From contig NC_030679.2 of the NCBI RefSeq assembly GCF_000004195.4, positions 29,005,712-29,069,711 on the forward strand: a DNA stretch of 64,000 nucleotides. Direction: 5' to 3'. Both the position numbers and the translations under genes were made by a program. The notes beneath the pieces were generated by a model. It saw only the letters and a program-made list of their open reading frames with translations, was not told the origin of the DNA and searched no databases. This DNA comes from Xenopus tropicalis. Lineage: Eukaryota > Chordata > Amphibia > Anura > Pipidae. The number at the start of each line of letters is the position of its first letter. Position 1 is the stretch's first letter. Shown here piece after piece: positions 33,308 through 45,042 of the stretch.

Positions 33308-34832
33308 TATGAATATCTGTGTGTTCTCCCCTATTAACAATCTTTTCGTCTTATCAAATGGTGGTTCAATAAAACGACATCCTTATAATGATTATCTAAA
33401 ATAGAAACTTTAAAAAATATATGAATGCAACGGAAGTTCCAAAGATAAAACAAAAGGAGTTATGGAATATTTCTCTAACGACAAGAAAGTGTAACGCAAT
33501 TCAAGCAATTTAATAAAATAAAGGATTTTTTTCCAAAATCTGCCCCTTAGTTAGGTTAGCTGATGCACATTTTAAAGTGTATCGAGTGAACCGCTTCAGA
33601 ATCTTTATGGCTGACTACTCTGACTGCTTGTTAACAAGTCTATTTGTAAAGACTTTCTGACAAACTTTAGTTTCAAGTTGGAACAGAGCAAAAGTAGATG
33701 TAAAATAACAATGGCTTTGTTCCAGTTAGCAACATTGGCTGTTTGCAACAAGAAGGCTCCTACTTCCCATGGCTCACTTATTATTATTCATTTGATAATG
33801 TTCGTATTTCTTTTTTTTTTTAATTTTCCACAAATCGTGTTTAAGTACTACATTGTGGTAAAGTGAAAATGTCTATTTATAGATTAAAGAACAATGTACT
33901 ATATTGCATAGGGAGGAAATATTATTTGTTTTATTCAACTCATGCCCACTCATGTAGCCACTGGCTACATTTTGGTCTTGTAGGAAAATAACACAAATTA
34001 GCCACTGCCCAGTTACTAGCACTTATAATTGCAACAGCCCATTGAAAAGTAATTGCTAATTAGTTTCTCTGGTTATTTGATTAAGGACATTGTGGAATGT
34101 ATTTGAAGTTGCTATAAAAGTCAAAACTTGAGGTTTATTAGGTGTATTATTAGATATTATTAGGTATATTTCAAAGGTTTTTCTGAAGTCAGTAGAAGCA
34201 GATGCATGGTCTTTTAAAATGCAATACTACTGAAGTAGTCGAGTTGCTATCTGGACATAATATGCTGTAAAGCATAGAGCCATGTAGTTTGGTAGAGATA
34301 ATTGTCTTGGGAAACACATTTTTCCAAATATTCATTTCTTTTTAAATATAAAAATTAAAATCAATCAAGCACATTTCAATTGGAATTCAATTGTCGGCGT
34401 TATCTTAGCACAAGTTAAAAGGATAAAACCCAAGGAGTCTCATGTGTACAGAGGAAAGCGTGGGATATCATTATCATCATTATCAAGTGACAGCAACTGA
34501 TGGTACATTCAGTGCTCTGTTTGCCAGTTCCATCTAGGGATTTCAATTAGCAGATGCCAGTGCAGACAGTCCCTTTCACTCCTGAGCTCTCCAGATCGGA
34601 TGTGGGCAGCGGAACATGACAGAAGTTTATCTTCTATTCCTTGTGTCTCACTATATTGCCACATAACATTTCAGCTGTTATTTTCTGAGATACATTAAAA
34701 CCCCTTGTGTTTCCTTTTTATTTGTATTAACCTTGCTTTTACCGGTGCCTACCTTCCGACTTGCCTGCCTTCCCTTATCAACTCTGCTATCAACCCTATT
34801 TCAATAAAGAGCCCGGAACTGGGAATGACAGG
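33308..34832. other. unique stretch, candidate conserved noncoding DNA
   Basis: No repeat termini. The segment 33955-34095 is balanced in composition with AATTAGCCACTG, TATAATTGCAAC and TTGCTAATTAG words, which could be homeodomain-type sites. No coding motif found. Confidence 0.4.
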
Positions 34833-35618
34833 GCTAAGGCCTCACTTTGAGTATGCAGTGCAGTTTTGGGCTCCAGTCCTTAAGAAGGATATTAATGAGC
34901 TGGAGAAAGTGCAGAGACTGCAACTTAACTGGTAAAGGAGATGGAAGATTTAAACTATGAGGTTAGAACCCAAACAAGTCGCCAGTGCTCGGTCTAACTC
35001 ACTATAGAGCTAACCAGCTGCTGTAAACGACAAGAGCTGCCACCTGCTCACAAAGAGAAATAGAAAAAAAATATTGCCAGTGCTTAGTTTGCCTTTCAAA
35101 GTGATTTTTACAAAAGATGAGGTGTTAGTACCACACTTTGACCAAAATATGTAAGTTCAAGTGCCACGCCAAGGCCCCTACACTGCCTATTGGAATTATA
35201 AATCTGTAGTGCAATTAAAATCAAATCTCCCCGTGGAGAATGTGACTGAGTAGTAAGACCCTATTTTTTTTTTTTTTTTTTTTAAACTATGAGGTTAGAC
35301 TGTTGAGGTTGGGGTTGTATTCTCTGGAAAAGAGGCGCTTGCGAGGGGACATGATTACCCTGTACAAGTACATTAGCGGGGATTATAGGCAGATAGGGGG
35401 TGTTCTTTTATCCCATAAAAATGACCAGCGCACCAGAGGTCACCCCTTTAGATTAGAGGAATGGAACTTTCATTTGAAGAAGCCTAGGTGGTGTTTCATG
35501 GTGAGGGAAGCTTGTTTGTGGAATGCCCTTCCTAATAATGTTTTGATGGCAGATTCTGTTAATGCCCATAAGAAGGGCTTGGATGAGTTATTGAGCATAA
35601 TATCCAAGGCACATAGTT
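34833..35618 (+). pseudogene. CR1-type LINE reverse transcriptase C-terminus, split by an insertion
   Basis: The first part (34833-34967) translates to RPHFEYAVQFWAPVLKKD and INELEKVQRLQ, matching residues of the protein at 62.7-63.5 kb. The second part (35281-35629) gives LEKRRLRGDMITLYKYISGD, TRGHPFRLEEWNF and WNALPNNVLMADSVNAHKKG. Together they cover the region downstream of the polymerase catalytic core. A 313-bp insertion separates them, and a frameshift and stop follow VQRLQLNW, so no protein is made. The usual 3' UTR after the KKGLDELL end is replaced by unrelated sequence. Confidence 0.85.
34968..35280 (+). mobile_element. SINE-like insertion with 19-bp TSD and T-tail
   Basis: The 19-mer TTTAAACTATGAGGTTAGA is duplicated exactly at 34949-34967 and 35281-35299, bracketing 313 bp that end in an uninterrupted run of about 20 T. 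The duplication lies in LINE coding sequence whose intact version is known from other copies here, so the empty site can be reconstructed. Long TSD plus homopolymer tail indicates target-primed reverse transcription. I do not recognise the family; a T tail on the same strand as the insert is unusual. Confidence 0.8.
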
Positions 35619-36297
35619 TTATGCGTTAAACAATGATCTTTAACTAAGTAACAATTCATTAAAGTCATTTTGCATGCGTTACTAGTCATATTGCATGCAC
35701 ACAAATCTCAATTATCGCAAAGCGCTATTTCCATCGCATTGCGATAATTATCTAATAGAAATAGTCCTAACGCATAATTCATAGACATATTTTAAGAGTT
35801 AAAAGCATAAAATGTTGCTATAATTACTGTGAAACTTAACTATTCAAGAGAAGTCAGGGACAGGGACCCCGTGAATGAGGACCAGTTAGATAGTTACTCT
35901 TGTAGAGAACTTTCTAGGAAAGTGAGATAGAGAGGCAAGGAAGCAACAGCAGTTTCGGCTCCACCAAGGAAAGTAGTTTGAAGTACCCTTCCATACAGGC
36001 ACTGTTGCCTTAGCGTAGAGCCATGGTTAAGACATAGGAGGCAGGCAGTATCTGAACCCTGATCCACAGTCGGCTGTGGAACCCTGAAGGCTAGAGGTAT
36101 TCAACTTGCGGACTGAGGTATCTGTACTGACTGCTTCCAAAGGCTGGCCAAGCTGACCAGGTGCATTTACCCTGCCCAGACTCAAGAGGAGTTGGGATAA
36201 AACAGTGTGCATCCTCTCTGTGCTGTCCTCAGAGTATTACTATCATATAACAGCTGTATGTGAGTATATTGCCATAACCCTGCATATTGATTCTCTC
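35619..36297. other. no feature recognised
   Basis: Contains GCATGCGTTAC/TTGCATGCAC words near 35670-35700 and CGCATTGCGATAA near 35735. No coding or repeat ends supported. Confidence 0.45.
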
Positions 36298-36855
36298 TAG
36301 GGATGTAGCAAACCTCCAAAAAAAAGTTCACGAATTTACGCCAAAAAGCGCGAATATTCGCGAACTTTGCGAACCCCATAGTAATTGAAGTAATGGGAAG
36401 TATTGTTGAAGTAATGGGAAGGCGAACTTTAAAACCTAGAAAAGCCATTTCTGGCCAGAAAACTGATTTTAAAGTTTTTTAAAGGGTGCCACAACCTGGA
36501 CAGTGGCATGCAGGAGGGGGATCAAGGGCAAAAATTTCTCTGAAAAATACTTTGTTGACACAGTGTTACGTAAAACTGCAAAGGCAGCTGGCAGACCTAG
36601 CGGAAATACGCGGCTTTTTTTGCTATTTCGCACTATTAGCACCATGGAAACGGGATTTCCTTACACCAGTACTAGGCTGAAAAACGCCATGTGTGGCTTG
36701 TGCGGCGTTTTTAGGCCGAGAAAAAACGCAGCGGAAAAAAAAACGCGGCGAACCCAAATTGCGAACATACGCGAAAAGGTCGCGAACTTCCGAACTTGCG
36801 AACACCCGATGTTCTCGCAAATTAGTTCGCCGGCGAACAGTTCGCTACATCTCTA
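36298..36855 (+). mobile_element. hAT-F element, complete
   Basis: Begins TAGGGATGTAGCAAACC and ends GTTCGCTACATCTCTA. The 8-bp flanks ATTCTCTC and GTTCTCTC match at seven of eight positions. The interior includes AAGCCATTTCTGGCCAGAAA and many GCGAA/TTCGC words that pair across the element. Frames such as 36503-36856 are artefacts. A second copy lies at 51179-51653. Confidence 0.87.
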
Positions 36856-38377
36856 GTTCTCTCTTGCCACTTCCACATAGCGAAGGCCCATTCTGAAGGA
36901 CTGAGTCGCATGTTCCCCATGCTCTAAAGCCTATACTAGCCGTGCTTTGGCCTGGTTACAGCCAAATTGGGGTTACACATGCTAAAAATAACACTCGCTT
37001 TTTCGGACTTTTGTGAATCAGTCCCTTAATGTCATGTGAGGCTGCCGGATACAGACATAATGGGAAGCAAACAATGTTTAAAGAGATGTTATAATGTACA
37101 GTTTTTATAACACATTAAAATACATAATTACTGTATATGTGAAGTTCTTTTGACTGCTATATTCTCTGATTGTATTATCTTACCCCCTAACAAATTCCTC
37201 AGCCTGCAAAGCAAAAATGACCCACCTAAAAGAACGCAGATAAGTCCACAGGTACCAGTAAATATACAAGCAGAAAAGTGATTAAAACTTTATCAAAACT
37301 GATTTTTTTTAATTGTACTGTAGGATAATACACAATTTCCAATAGCAATTTAAGAGACCATCTATGAACTGAACAATGTCCATACTGATTTAATATAGAT
37401 TGTAAATTAAGGTCCAGTGCTTTTATTCCAAGGTTAGCTTTAACTGCTAAAGAGGCTGTTAGCCTTATAAGCTTCCAGGGGAATTCATAATAAGAGGCCA
37501 GCAAAAACTGGCTTTAATGACTTTACTATTGTTGCCGTGTTAGATATTGAGAATTCCTTTAGACAAGCTGTTTTTGATCTGTTTTATTGCCCTTTCATAA
37601 ATGATCTAAAATTATTTTTAAAGAGCTGAATAAGATCAGACAATGCTTTGGCACGGAACATGCATTCACAGGCCAGAGCTTTACAATGCATTCACTAATA
37701 ATATGTACTCCGGCCAATCCAAATCTCCCTCTGTCAGAACTGCGACTATTGTACAAAACCTTTGGCTAGCCTTGTTTCTCTTTGAATTGTTATCATTTTT
37801 CTGTGCTATAATATTACACTTATCTGATCAGTTCAAGCATGAAGAATTCCTTTTTTATTTATCAGATTAGATTTACCAGAACAGAAATTGCAGTATAGTC
37901 TTATCACAATTAAACCAGCTCTTCCATTATTACTATCATTAATAGCAGTAATAATAATCATTTAAAATTTGGTAATTTCAGAACAGTAGAAATGGAAATG
38001 AAGTGACATAATCTAAGCACAAACATAGTCGTTTTACAGATGAAACTACAAGGAAATGTAGAAGTTAATATGTGAAATCTAAGGGTATGAAGAGAGAAAT
38101 GTTTGCAAGGTGGGAACACTTGTTTTCGGAAACATGTACAGGACTGGTGCTTTGCAAATGATATATTTAATGTTACAGAGTTGCTGAACAATGCTGAGCA
38201 TGTTTTCCTATAAAATTGCTTTCCTATGGAACCTAAAACTAAAAGTTGGGCAGGATTTACTTGTATAAAGGTTAATCCTGATGGATTTTTACCTCCCCTG
38301 ATAACTTGTGGGTAAGTAACTCAGCTGGTCTCACAGCAGCAGGGCCACTGGACAAGGGCCTTCTAATACCTCATCTA
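36856..38377. other. unique stretch, candidate conserved noncoding DNA
   Basis: Mostly balanced unique sequence. The interval 37490-37800 lacks repeats and has conserved-element-like composition (CTAAAATTATTTTTAAAGAG, AACATGCATTCACAGGCC). A small Harbinger-like end fragment may lie near 37000-37025. No gene supported. Confidence 0.4.
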
Positions 38378-38610
38378 TAGTGATGAGCGAATCTGTCCCA
38401 TTTTGCTTCGCCAAAAAATTAGCAAATCTTTCAAAAGATTGTGAAACGGTGAACAAAAAAATTAATGAGATGTGTGACAATTATTTTGACGCCCGCGACA
38501 TGTCTTGTGACGGCAAAATTTTTCATCCGTTTCGCTAAAAAATCCGTCAATGGTAGAATGCAGAAATTTACTGCAAATCCATGCCTGGCGAAACATTTCG
38601 CCCATCACTA
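38378..38610 (-). mobile_element. hAT-A MITE, complete with perfect 8-bp TSD
   Basis: TAGTGATGAGCGAATCTG to CGCCCATCACTA, 233 bp, with CTCATCTA duplicated exactly at 38370-38377 and 38611-38618. This short version retains GACGCCCGCGACATG and GCAAATCCATGCCTGG and is a good reference copy. Confidence 0.93.
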
Positions 38611-39223
38611 CTCATCTAATAAAAAACTAAAATATATTTAGTAGTGCCAAGAATGCAGGTCCATCCATGCTCCCCATTTCTCCTTGAATTTATCAGCCCC
38701 TGACTACGTATGTCTATTTAAAAGGAGAGAAAGGACTTGTTTATTAGATTGACCAAAGACATTAGTCATTGCACCATGTTCTTATCAATGTCATTAACCA
38801 ACCCCCAGGAAACAGATATTTAATATTTAATAGACTTAATATAATAACTGAATTAATTCTTGGCCAAGCATGAAACAGCATCCTATATCTTAATCTTAAT
38901 TATGTAGGACTACCATTCTACATATAAAAAATATGCATTAGGCGATACATACTGTATCTGTCTCAATGGGGTACAGAGCTACTAAGAAATTGCAAATACA
39001 TTTAATTTACCTATCGTTACCTGATCTTAAACATGTATAAGCCGTAAAAAAGCATATTCCCAAAGGTCTATAGTGAAAGAAATAGGGTGCCCAGTCCTAC
39101 TTTATAGTGATAATGCTTCTTCACAAAACCTGATTTACCGTCACTGGCCCAAAGGTTGGATATGAGGACACTAAAAAGGAAGTAGGAACTGGGGCACAGA
39201 TTGGACAGGTATTGGAAAACAGG
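38611..39223. other. no feature recognised
   Basis: AT-rich unique-looking sequence. Confidence 0.5.
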
Positions 39224-39755
39224 TAATAATGAGCAAATCCAGGGTTGGACTGGGCCTCCGGGACACCGGGAAAAATCCAGACCCAACTCTTGCGGTGCTC
39301 CCCCTGCCCGACCACTCCTCCCCTGACGCGTTAAATTTATGCGCTCCAGAGAGGATGTCAGGTGGGGGGCCGTGCGAGGGGAGGTTAGGGGGGCTCCTGC
39401 GGGGGGGGGCAGGTTTGGGCACACGGCTGGCAGGGGACCTGCAGGGCCCTTGGGGCGAGAGCCCGGTGGGCCCTTCACCCCCCAGTCCGACCCTGAGCGA
39501 ATCTGTCTCATTTCGCTTCACCGAAAAATTTGAGAAACTGCTAAAAAAATTTGCAAAACAGTGAAAAATTTGTGAAATGCATTTTTATACAAACAACTAA
39601 TTTTTTTACACAGGAGACATTTTTACGAGCAACTTTTTTTCTTACTCCAAATGCAGTAAAGTTAATGGCTGTTTTTGTAACAGCAACTTTTTTGTCTCAG
39701 CAACATTTTTATCTTGCCGACTTTCTTGCCTCGGCAAATTTTTTTTTGGTCACTA
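39224..39755 (-). mobile_element. hAT-A copy interrupted by hAT-E
   Basis: The outer end TAATAATGAGCAAATC precedes the nested element and the family continues after it with AGCGAATCTGTCTCATTTCG, TCACCGAAAAATTTGAG and GTGAAATGCATTTTTATAC, then T-rich CAACTTTTTTGTC modules like those at 2.6 kb. The right terminus has decayed near 39755. Confidence 0.75.
39240..39495 (+). mobile_element. hAT-E MITE, complete, nested in hAT-A
   Basis: CAGGGTTGGACTGGGCC at the left, CCCAGTCCGACCCTG at the right. The 8-bp flanks are AGCAAATC (39232-39239) and AGCGAATC (39496-39503), seven of eight identical, and this octamer is part of the hAT-A terminus it landed in. The insert is very GC-rich with G-runs. Overlapping frames on both strands (39068-39564) are composition artefacts. 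Confidence 0.92.
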
Positions 39756-41211
39756 TAATGCCACCCCCTCTGCACCAGAGATGTCATCTCCCATCAACCC
39801 AGGGTCCTACCACTACCAACTAAAGATGGAGGACTTTATTTATGAGCTGGAACTCTACATGAGATGAATTCATTACAGTCATAAAATCATGAGTTGAACT
39901 ATTGAACTGAAACATTTGCTACAATATTTACATGTTCAGTCAATTATAGGATTGAAAACCATACATTTCAATTCTAGCAGGTAATTATCCAATTCCTTTT
40001 CAGTTTTACACTGACGGTAAAAAAAAATAAAATAAAAGGAAAAATAAAATACCTCTGGGTCATTGAGATGTTTAAACAGGCATAAAAAATGTGTTCTGAG
40101 CAGACTTAGCAGCAAGAATTACCATATAGAATTCACATAAAGGATTGGAAGAATAGCTTAAAAAATAAAACACAAGGAAGTCAGGGATTTTAACCTCTGC
40201 AATTCCATAGGGTTTCCAAGTTCACTGCTATATTGTATTCAGCAGGAGGGAGAAGATCAGTTATAGCATTTGTGCTTTACAACAACGCTGTATTAGAGTA
40301 AATGTGCAATGGCTACTGAACCTAATACATTTGTTTGACAACAGGAAATTGTTTAAGGTAAATGCTTTTGCAGATAAAACAATATTTGCAAAGAAGACAT
40401 TTGGTTAAAAGCTATTCTGAAAAAAAGTTTGAACAAGTTTATCGATTCATCACATTTTAATAGCCACAATGCTTTATATAGATGGACAAATGCACAATGG
40501 CACACAAACTGTTCCTGAGCTGTATAGTTTCTGTTAAAAAAAAGGGTTATTTGCTGGTTAAAAGGCTGAACAGATGGGGTTACAAGACTAATTAAGAGAA
40601 GGATCTGCTTCTTTGGACTCATAAAGGTCTGTTCATGTAGAATATTTGAAATAATAATAATAATAATAAAAAAGCTTACTAAATATTTTGTTTTTCAAAG
40701 TTGCTTCCTTGAACCCTACAGGGGACCCTGGCGGACCCAACACAGAAATGGCCTCTTGTGTCATTCGGCATCTCAGGATCACATGGGAAAGAACAGATGT
40801 TATTTGTAGTTACAGATGGACAAGACCTAAAGAAAACCCCAAGCTATTGGTTATTCATGGTCCACAGACTTCCATCAGCTGAACCTCTTTTTTAGGCTTT
40901 GCCTGATGAAAGGGATGAAAATACAAATGCAACTGAAAAATCTTTAATTGTTAAAAATTGTAAAAAAGGAAAACCTGATCTTTATCATATGGTCTTTGTT
41001 TTATGTCTTCACTTTTTTTCAAAAATAACATCTTAATAAGAAATACACTTGGGCTCATTTACTATTATTAGTCCATCGCACTAGGTGCAAAAATACACAA
41101 AACAGGGACAGTTAATTTAACCCACAATGCAATTATTTTCCACAGAATTCCAAAGTAATAGCAGAACAAAGAATCATAACTTAATGTTGCATGACTATTG
41201 ACTGTGAACTG
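39756..41211. other. mostly unique; (ATA)n at 40649-40671
   Basis: Simple repeat ATAATAATA at 40649-40671 and A-rich patch at 40019-40050. No gene or repeat termini. A CTGATGA word at 40903 was considered as a ribozyme and rejected. Confidence 0.5.
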
Positions 41212-41431
41212 CAGCGCCGGATTTCTGATCCAGGCGCCCCGAGGCCATCCCCATTCTACGGCCCCTCCCCGCGCATGCGCATTTGCGATAACACCCCCAA
41301 CCCCACCCCCCAGTGTGCGCATGTTCATTCGCGCAGGCGCACATTTAAACTTATACGAAGCAGTGGGAGCGAAATTTCTATGCCGCCCCTAAATTTTTGC
41401 CGCCCTAGGCCTCATCACAAATTCAGGCCTG
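41212..41431 (-). mobile_element. hAT-C copy
   Basis: Inverted relative of 16978-17245: CAGCGCCGGATTTCTG at the left and CACAAATTCAGGCCTG at the right, with GCGCATGCGCA palindromes and GCCGCCCCTAAATTTTTGCC inside. The flanks GTGAACTG and GTGAATGG match at six of eight positions, a decayed 8-bp TSD. Confidence 0.82.
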
Positions 41432-41636
41432 GTGAATGGACCATCATGTTAACAGGAAGTAGATACAGTACTAGGATAAAAATGACAATTTTTTAAATTC
41501 TAGTTTGAAATATTAATGTCATTGTCATTTTAAAATAAAATGAGGCATATGCAACATTTTCACTGCAATGGAATTTTGCAAGTGCCTGATATATCCCCAA
41601 GAATTGTAGGTCTTTGTGTGGGAGTATAGTTTATGC

Positions 41637-41930
41637 CAGAGGTCCCTAACCTGTTTTACTCATGAGCCACATGTAAAGTGATGGTGAGCCACACAAGTAT
41701 GAAAAAAGTTCTTTGGGGGTGCCAAATAAGGACTGCGATTGGCTATTTGGTAGCCTTGTGTGGACTGTTAGTCTGGAAGAGGTTCCACTTGGAGTAAAAC
41801 TTCGTCTCTGTGCTTCCAACACTTGCCTCCAAGCCTCCAAAATGGGGGCGTACTTTGAAACCACTGGGAGCAAAATCAAAGGTGGGGGTGAGCAACACAT
41901 TGCTCATGAGCCAATGGTCGAGGATCCCTG
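41637..41930 (+). mobile_element. hAT-D MITE, complete with perfect 8-bp TSD
   Basis: CAGAGGTCCCTAACC at the left and, reverse complemented, CAGGGATCCTCGACC at the right. GTTTATGC is duplicated exactly at 41629-41636 and 41931-41938. It shares TGAGCCAC and GTGAGCAACA modules with the 42.2 kb copy. Frames inside are artefacts. Confidence 0.92.
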
Positions 41931-42187
41931 GTTTATGCTATATGGCCAGGACTGGTTACAGGTATGCCTTATGTAACCCAGCAGTAAAAGGCTAAGTACA
42001 CACTAAATTCTGTGCAAGCAAGGAATGCCATGGGAATTTTGTATTTCTTCTGTTGAAGCATATCCACATAAACAGGGGAAGGGTGGCATATTGTTTCTTC
42101 AGCGGGAGAGTCACATAGTCAGTACCCCAGAACTAAGAGATAACTGGTGAGAGACAAGCTTCTTGTTGGCCCTAGCTTCTCCTAGAG

Positions 42188-42495
42188 CAGGGATCTCCAA
42201 CCTTTCTTACTCGTGAGCCACAGTCAAATGTAAAAAGACTTGGGGAGCAACAATAGCATCATAAAAGTTCATGGAGGTGCCAAAAAAGGGCTGTGATTGG
42301 CTATTAGGCAGCCTCTATGCACACTATCAGCTTACAGGGGGCTTTATTTGGTAGTAGATCTTGTTTTTATTCATCCAAAACTTGCCACCAAGTCAGGAAT
42401 TCAAAAATAACTACCTGGTTTGGGGGGAATGAGGGCAACATCCAAGGGGTTGGTGAGCAGCATGTTGCCCCCGAGCCACTGGTTGGGGATCACTG
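42188..42495 (+). mobile_element. hAT-D MITE, second copy
   Basis: CAGGGATCTCCAACC to GGTTGGGGATCACTG. The flanks TCCTAGAG and TCCTATGT share five bases only, so the TSD has decayed. It lies 258 bp from the first copy and in the same orientation, but the two are too diverged to be a recent tandem duplication. Confidence 0.82.
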
Positions 42496-42582
42496 TCCTA
42501 TGTCTAGCGCTAAGACCCAGTGCCAAGGTGCCATGGGTGCAACTATGAGCTGCTGTACTATTTTCTTAAATAAACAACCTTG

Positions 42583-42599
42583 TCCCCCCCCCCCCCCCA
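42583..42599. repeat. poly-C run
   Basis: About 16 consecutive C; a simple-sequence tract. Confidence 0.9.
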
Positions 42600-43581
42600 G
42601 GTCCATGGATTCTTGGCACTGTTAATCCAGAAGTATCACTTTAAGTGGCTAAAAGCTACTCCAATTTTTTAGCATAGTACCGTGACAGACTGCTCAGTAC
42701 TGCTCATTGCTTTAGAAAGCATATCGATTCTCTCCAATGCCATCAACTATTGCTGAATGTTAAACTGCATTGATTTAAAAAAAAAAATCCTTTTCTCTAT
42801 TATGTCATTAAGCCAGGGAAAATCTACATTTGTTTTTTAACATTTAAGCAACTCTTGAAATGTAAAGACCAAGAAAGTAAAGTTATATTACCATAGAAAC
42901 CACATTGTATAATTTTAAGCCTTGGATCAGTCCTTGCTGTAATGTCTCCTGTCAAAAGGCCTAATTGCCCTGATCTGTACTGCTCAATTAGTAGTGATGT
43001 TTCCCTTCAACTTAATTGCCAGAGATGGGAAGAAGCAGGACAAATCTAACCTTTTAGATGAAAAGGTTTTTTCTATTCTTTGTGTGTTATGTGTGAATCT
43101 CCTTCTCTAGAATATTATGTCTTGTAATAGGCTATAACAAATGCGGGTGATGTTAAGAAGCCTATCCTAAGTGACAGAAAATGGGAAACAGAACAGCTTT
43201 CATCTTGTTTGCTCTCTTGAATAGATTGAAAGGTGTTAGTAAATGGAAACACTTCTGTACTTTATAAACTATATTCTTAAAATGTATGAATTGTAACATA
43301 TTCTGTATGTGTAAGTGTTTTTCACAACTGTTACATTCTTGTAGCATAGACGCATTTCAACCTAGGTGTGACCATCCCAATATGAATGTGTACCTTCAGG
43401 GTAGTCCTGAGATCCTTTAACACCCAACATTGCTGATATCTGTTTTGGCATATATTACATATCTTCTTTTAACCCAGGTGTGAGCAGGGGCTTCAGTCCC
43501 CTACTACATCTATTGCCCAGCCACCATTTAGTCAAATGGTAGTGTGTTGGGGTATCCTTAATTGAGATGGATCTGGGGATT
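42600..43581. other. unique stretch, candidate conserved noncoding DNA
   Basis: The part at 42800-43030 has no repeat signature, is balanced and contains AAGGCCTAATTGCCCTGATC and CTCAATTAGTAG words reminiscent of deeply conserved enhancers. No coding motif seen. Confidence 0.4.
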
Positions 43582-44075
43582 TTTATATAGCTATGAGGTT
43601 AGACTGTCGAGGTTGGGGTTGTTTTCTCTGGAAAAGAGGCGCTTGCGAGGGGACATGATTACTCTGTACAAGTACATTAGAGGGGATTATAGGCAGATAG
43701 GGGATGTTCTTTTTTTCCCATAAAAATGACCAGCGCACCAGAGGCCTCCCCTTTAGATTAGAGGAACAGAACTAGGGTAGGTGGTAGGGGGTTTCAGGGT
43801 GAGGGCAGTGAGGTTGGGGAATGCCCTTCCTAGAGATGTTATAATGGAAGATTCTGTTAATGCCTATAAGAGGGGCTTGGAGTATTTCTTGAACAAGCAT
43901 AGTATCCAAGGCTATTGTGATACTAATATCTATAGTTAGTATTGATGTTGGTATATATAGTTTATGTATGTGAGTGTATAGATTGGTAAGTATAGGTTGT
44001 GTGCTGGGTTTACTTGGATGGGTTGAACTTGATGGACTCTGGTCTTTTTACAACCCTATGTAACTTTGTAACTAA
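43582..44075 (+). pseudogene. CR1-type LINE 3' fragment
   Basis: Starts in the coding region (CTATGAGGTTAGACTGTCGA gives YEVRLSR) and proceeds through SLEKRRLRGDMITLYKYIRG and a decayed SVNAYKRGL end to a stop, then the 3' UTR with GTGCTGGGTTTACTTGG, GAACTTGATGGACTC and a TATGTAACTTTGTAACTA tail. A small deletion after the LEERN segment shifts the frame. Same subfamily as 62.5-63.5 kb. Confidence 0.85.
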
Positions 44076-45042
44076 ATTGGTGCATAGCCATCCATTCAGG
44101 ATAATACCAAAGTCAGCCCATGTGTGCCCATGTGTTAAAATATTTTATTTCTTCAGGGATTTAAATAGGCTAAACAAAACTTATTAACATTCTGGACTTT
44201 CAAAGGCAGGAAGAAAAACTGTTTTTATTGTCTTTAGTCTTCCCAAAAGGTCTTTTTAAAAAATGGCTCCTGCTAATGTGATTGATTAACAGGCCTATTG
44301 CACAAATACACTGCTTAAAACCAAGTTTAAAACAAATTTGCCTATAATGGTTGTTGCTACAGGGCACTAAGTAACATTTAAATGCAGCAGGCCAAGATAT
44401 CTGAATTACATTTTAACCACTTCAACCTCTCAACTGATGCCGCACTTACTTCATTACTTCATTCATTATTCTGATGTCATCTAATTCTCATTTTTCAACA
44501 GAAAAATAGACTTCTGCAGAAAATGTTCTTCTCTTAGGGGGAACAGTATGGCAATGTCAAAGCCATTTTTTTCTATTCCCCACCATCTAAGAATGATTTA
44601 CTCTATGAATGAAACGTGAAGGGCTTAGGTTTTTGATCAGAGATCTTGTCCTGCCAAATATGTCAAGTGAAATAAACCATAAGAGAGGGAATACCCATGA
44701 AGATGACATGAGGCCAGATGTTTCACATGCACTCCTGTGATTGGTACATATAATAGCTAAAATATCTAATAGGGGAATCTGAGCATTTTTTTAGGGATGG
44801 AGCTTGACCATCTGGAGGACAGTCAACTCATTCTGTAAAACAAGAAGCACTCTTCCAAACTCCCAGACACCATACAAAATTTAAAAAGTCACTTGGTGTC
44901 ATCCAACGGCTATTGAAGGATATATGCATCTAGGTGAGAACGCATTAAGCACATGGTTAGTGTCACAGAACAACTTATATGTCAATGTTCCATTGCTACA
45001 GGCCAGTTAACCATATTGCACTGTTTAATGCAAAATCTTAAG
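44076..45042. other. no feature recognised
   Basis: Unique-looking sequence without repeat ends. Confidence 0.5.

Noticed and set aside
34968..35280. The insert as an intron of the LINE reading frame
   Set aside because: It has a 19-bp target duplication and a T homopolymer, and lacks GT...AG ends at its boundaries.
39068..39564. Overlapping frames of 108-147 codons on both strands, rich in Pro and Gly
   Set aside because: They coincide with the GC-rich nested hAT-E element and its flanks; high GC lowers stop frequency. No domain recognised.
40903..40932. CTGATGA followed by GAAA as a possible fourth hammerhead ribozyme
   Set aside because: The bases between them do not form a stem II and no stem I pairing was found; the boxes alone occur by chance.
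41637..42495. The two adjacent hAT-D copies as a recent tandem duplication or composite transposon
   Set aside because: They are strongly diverged from each other and have different flanking octamers, so independent insertions are more likely.
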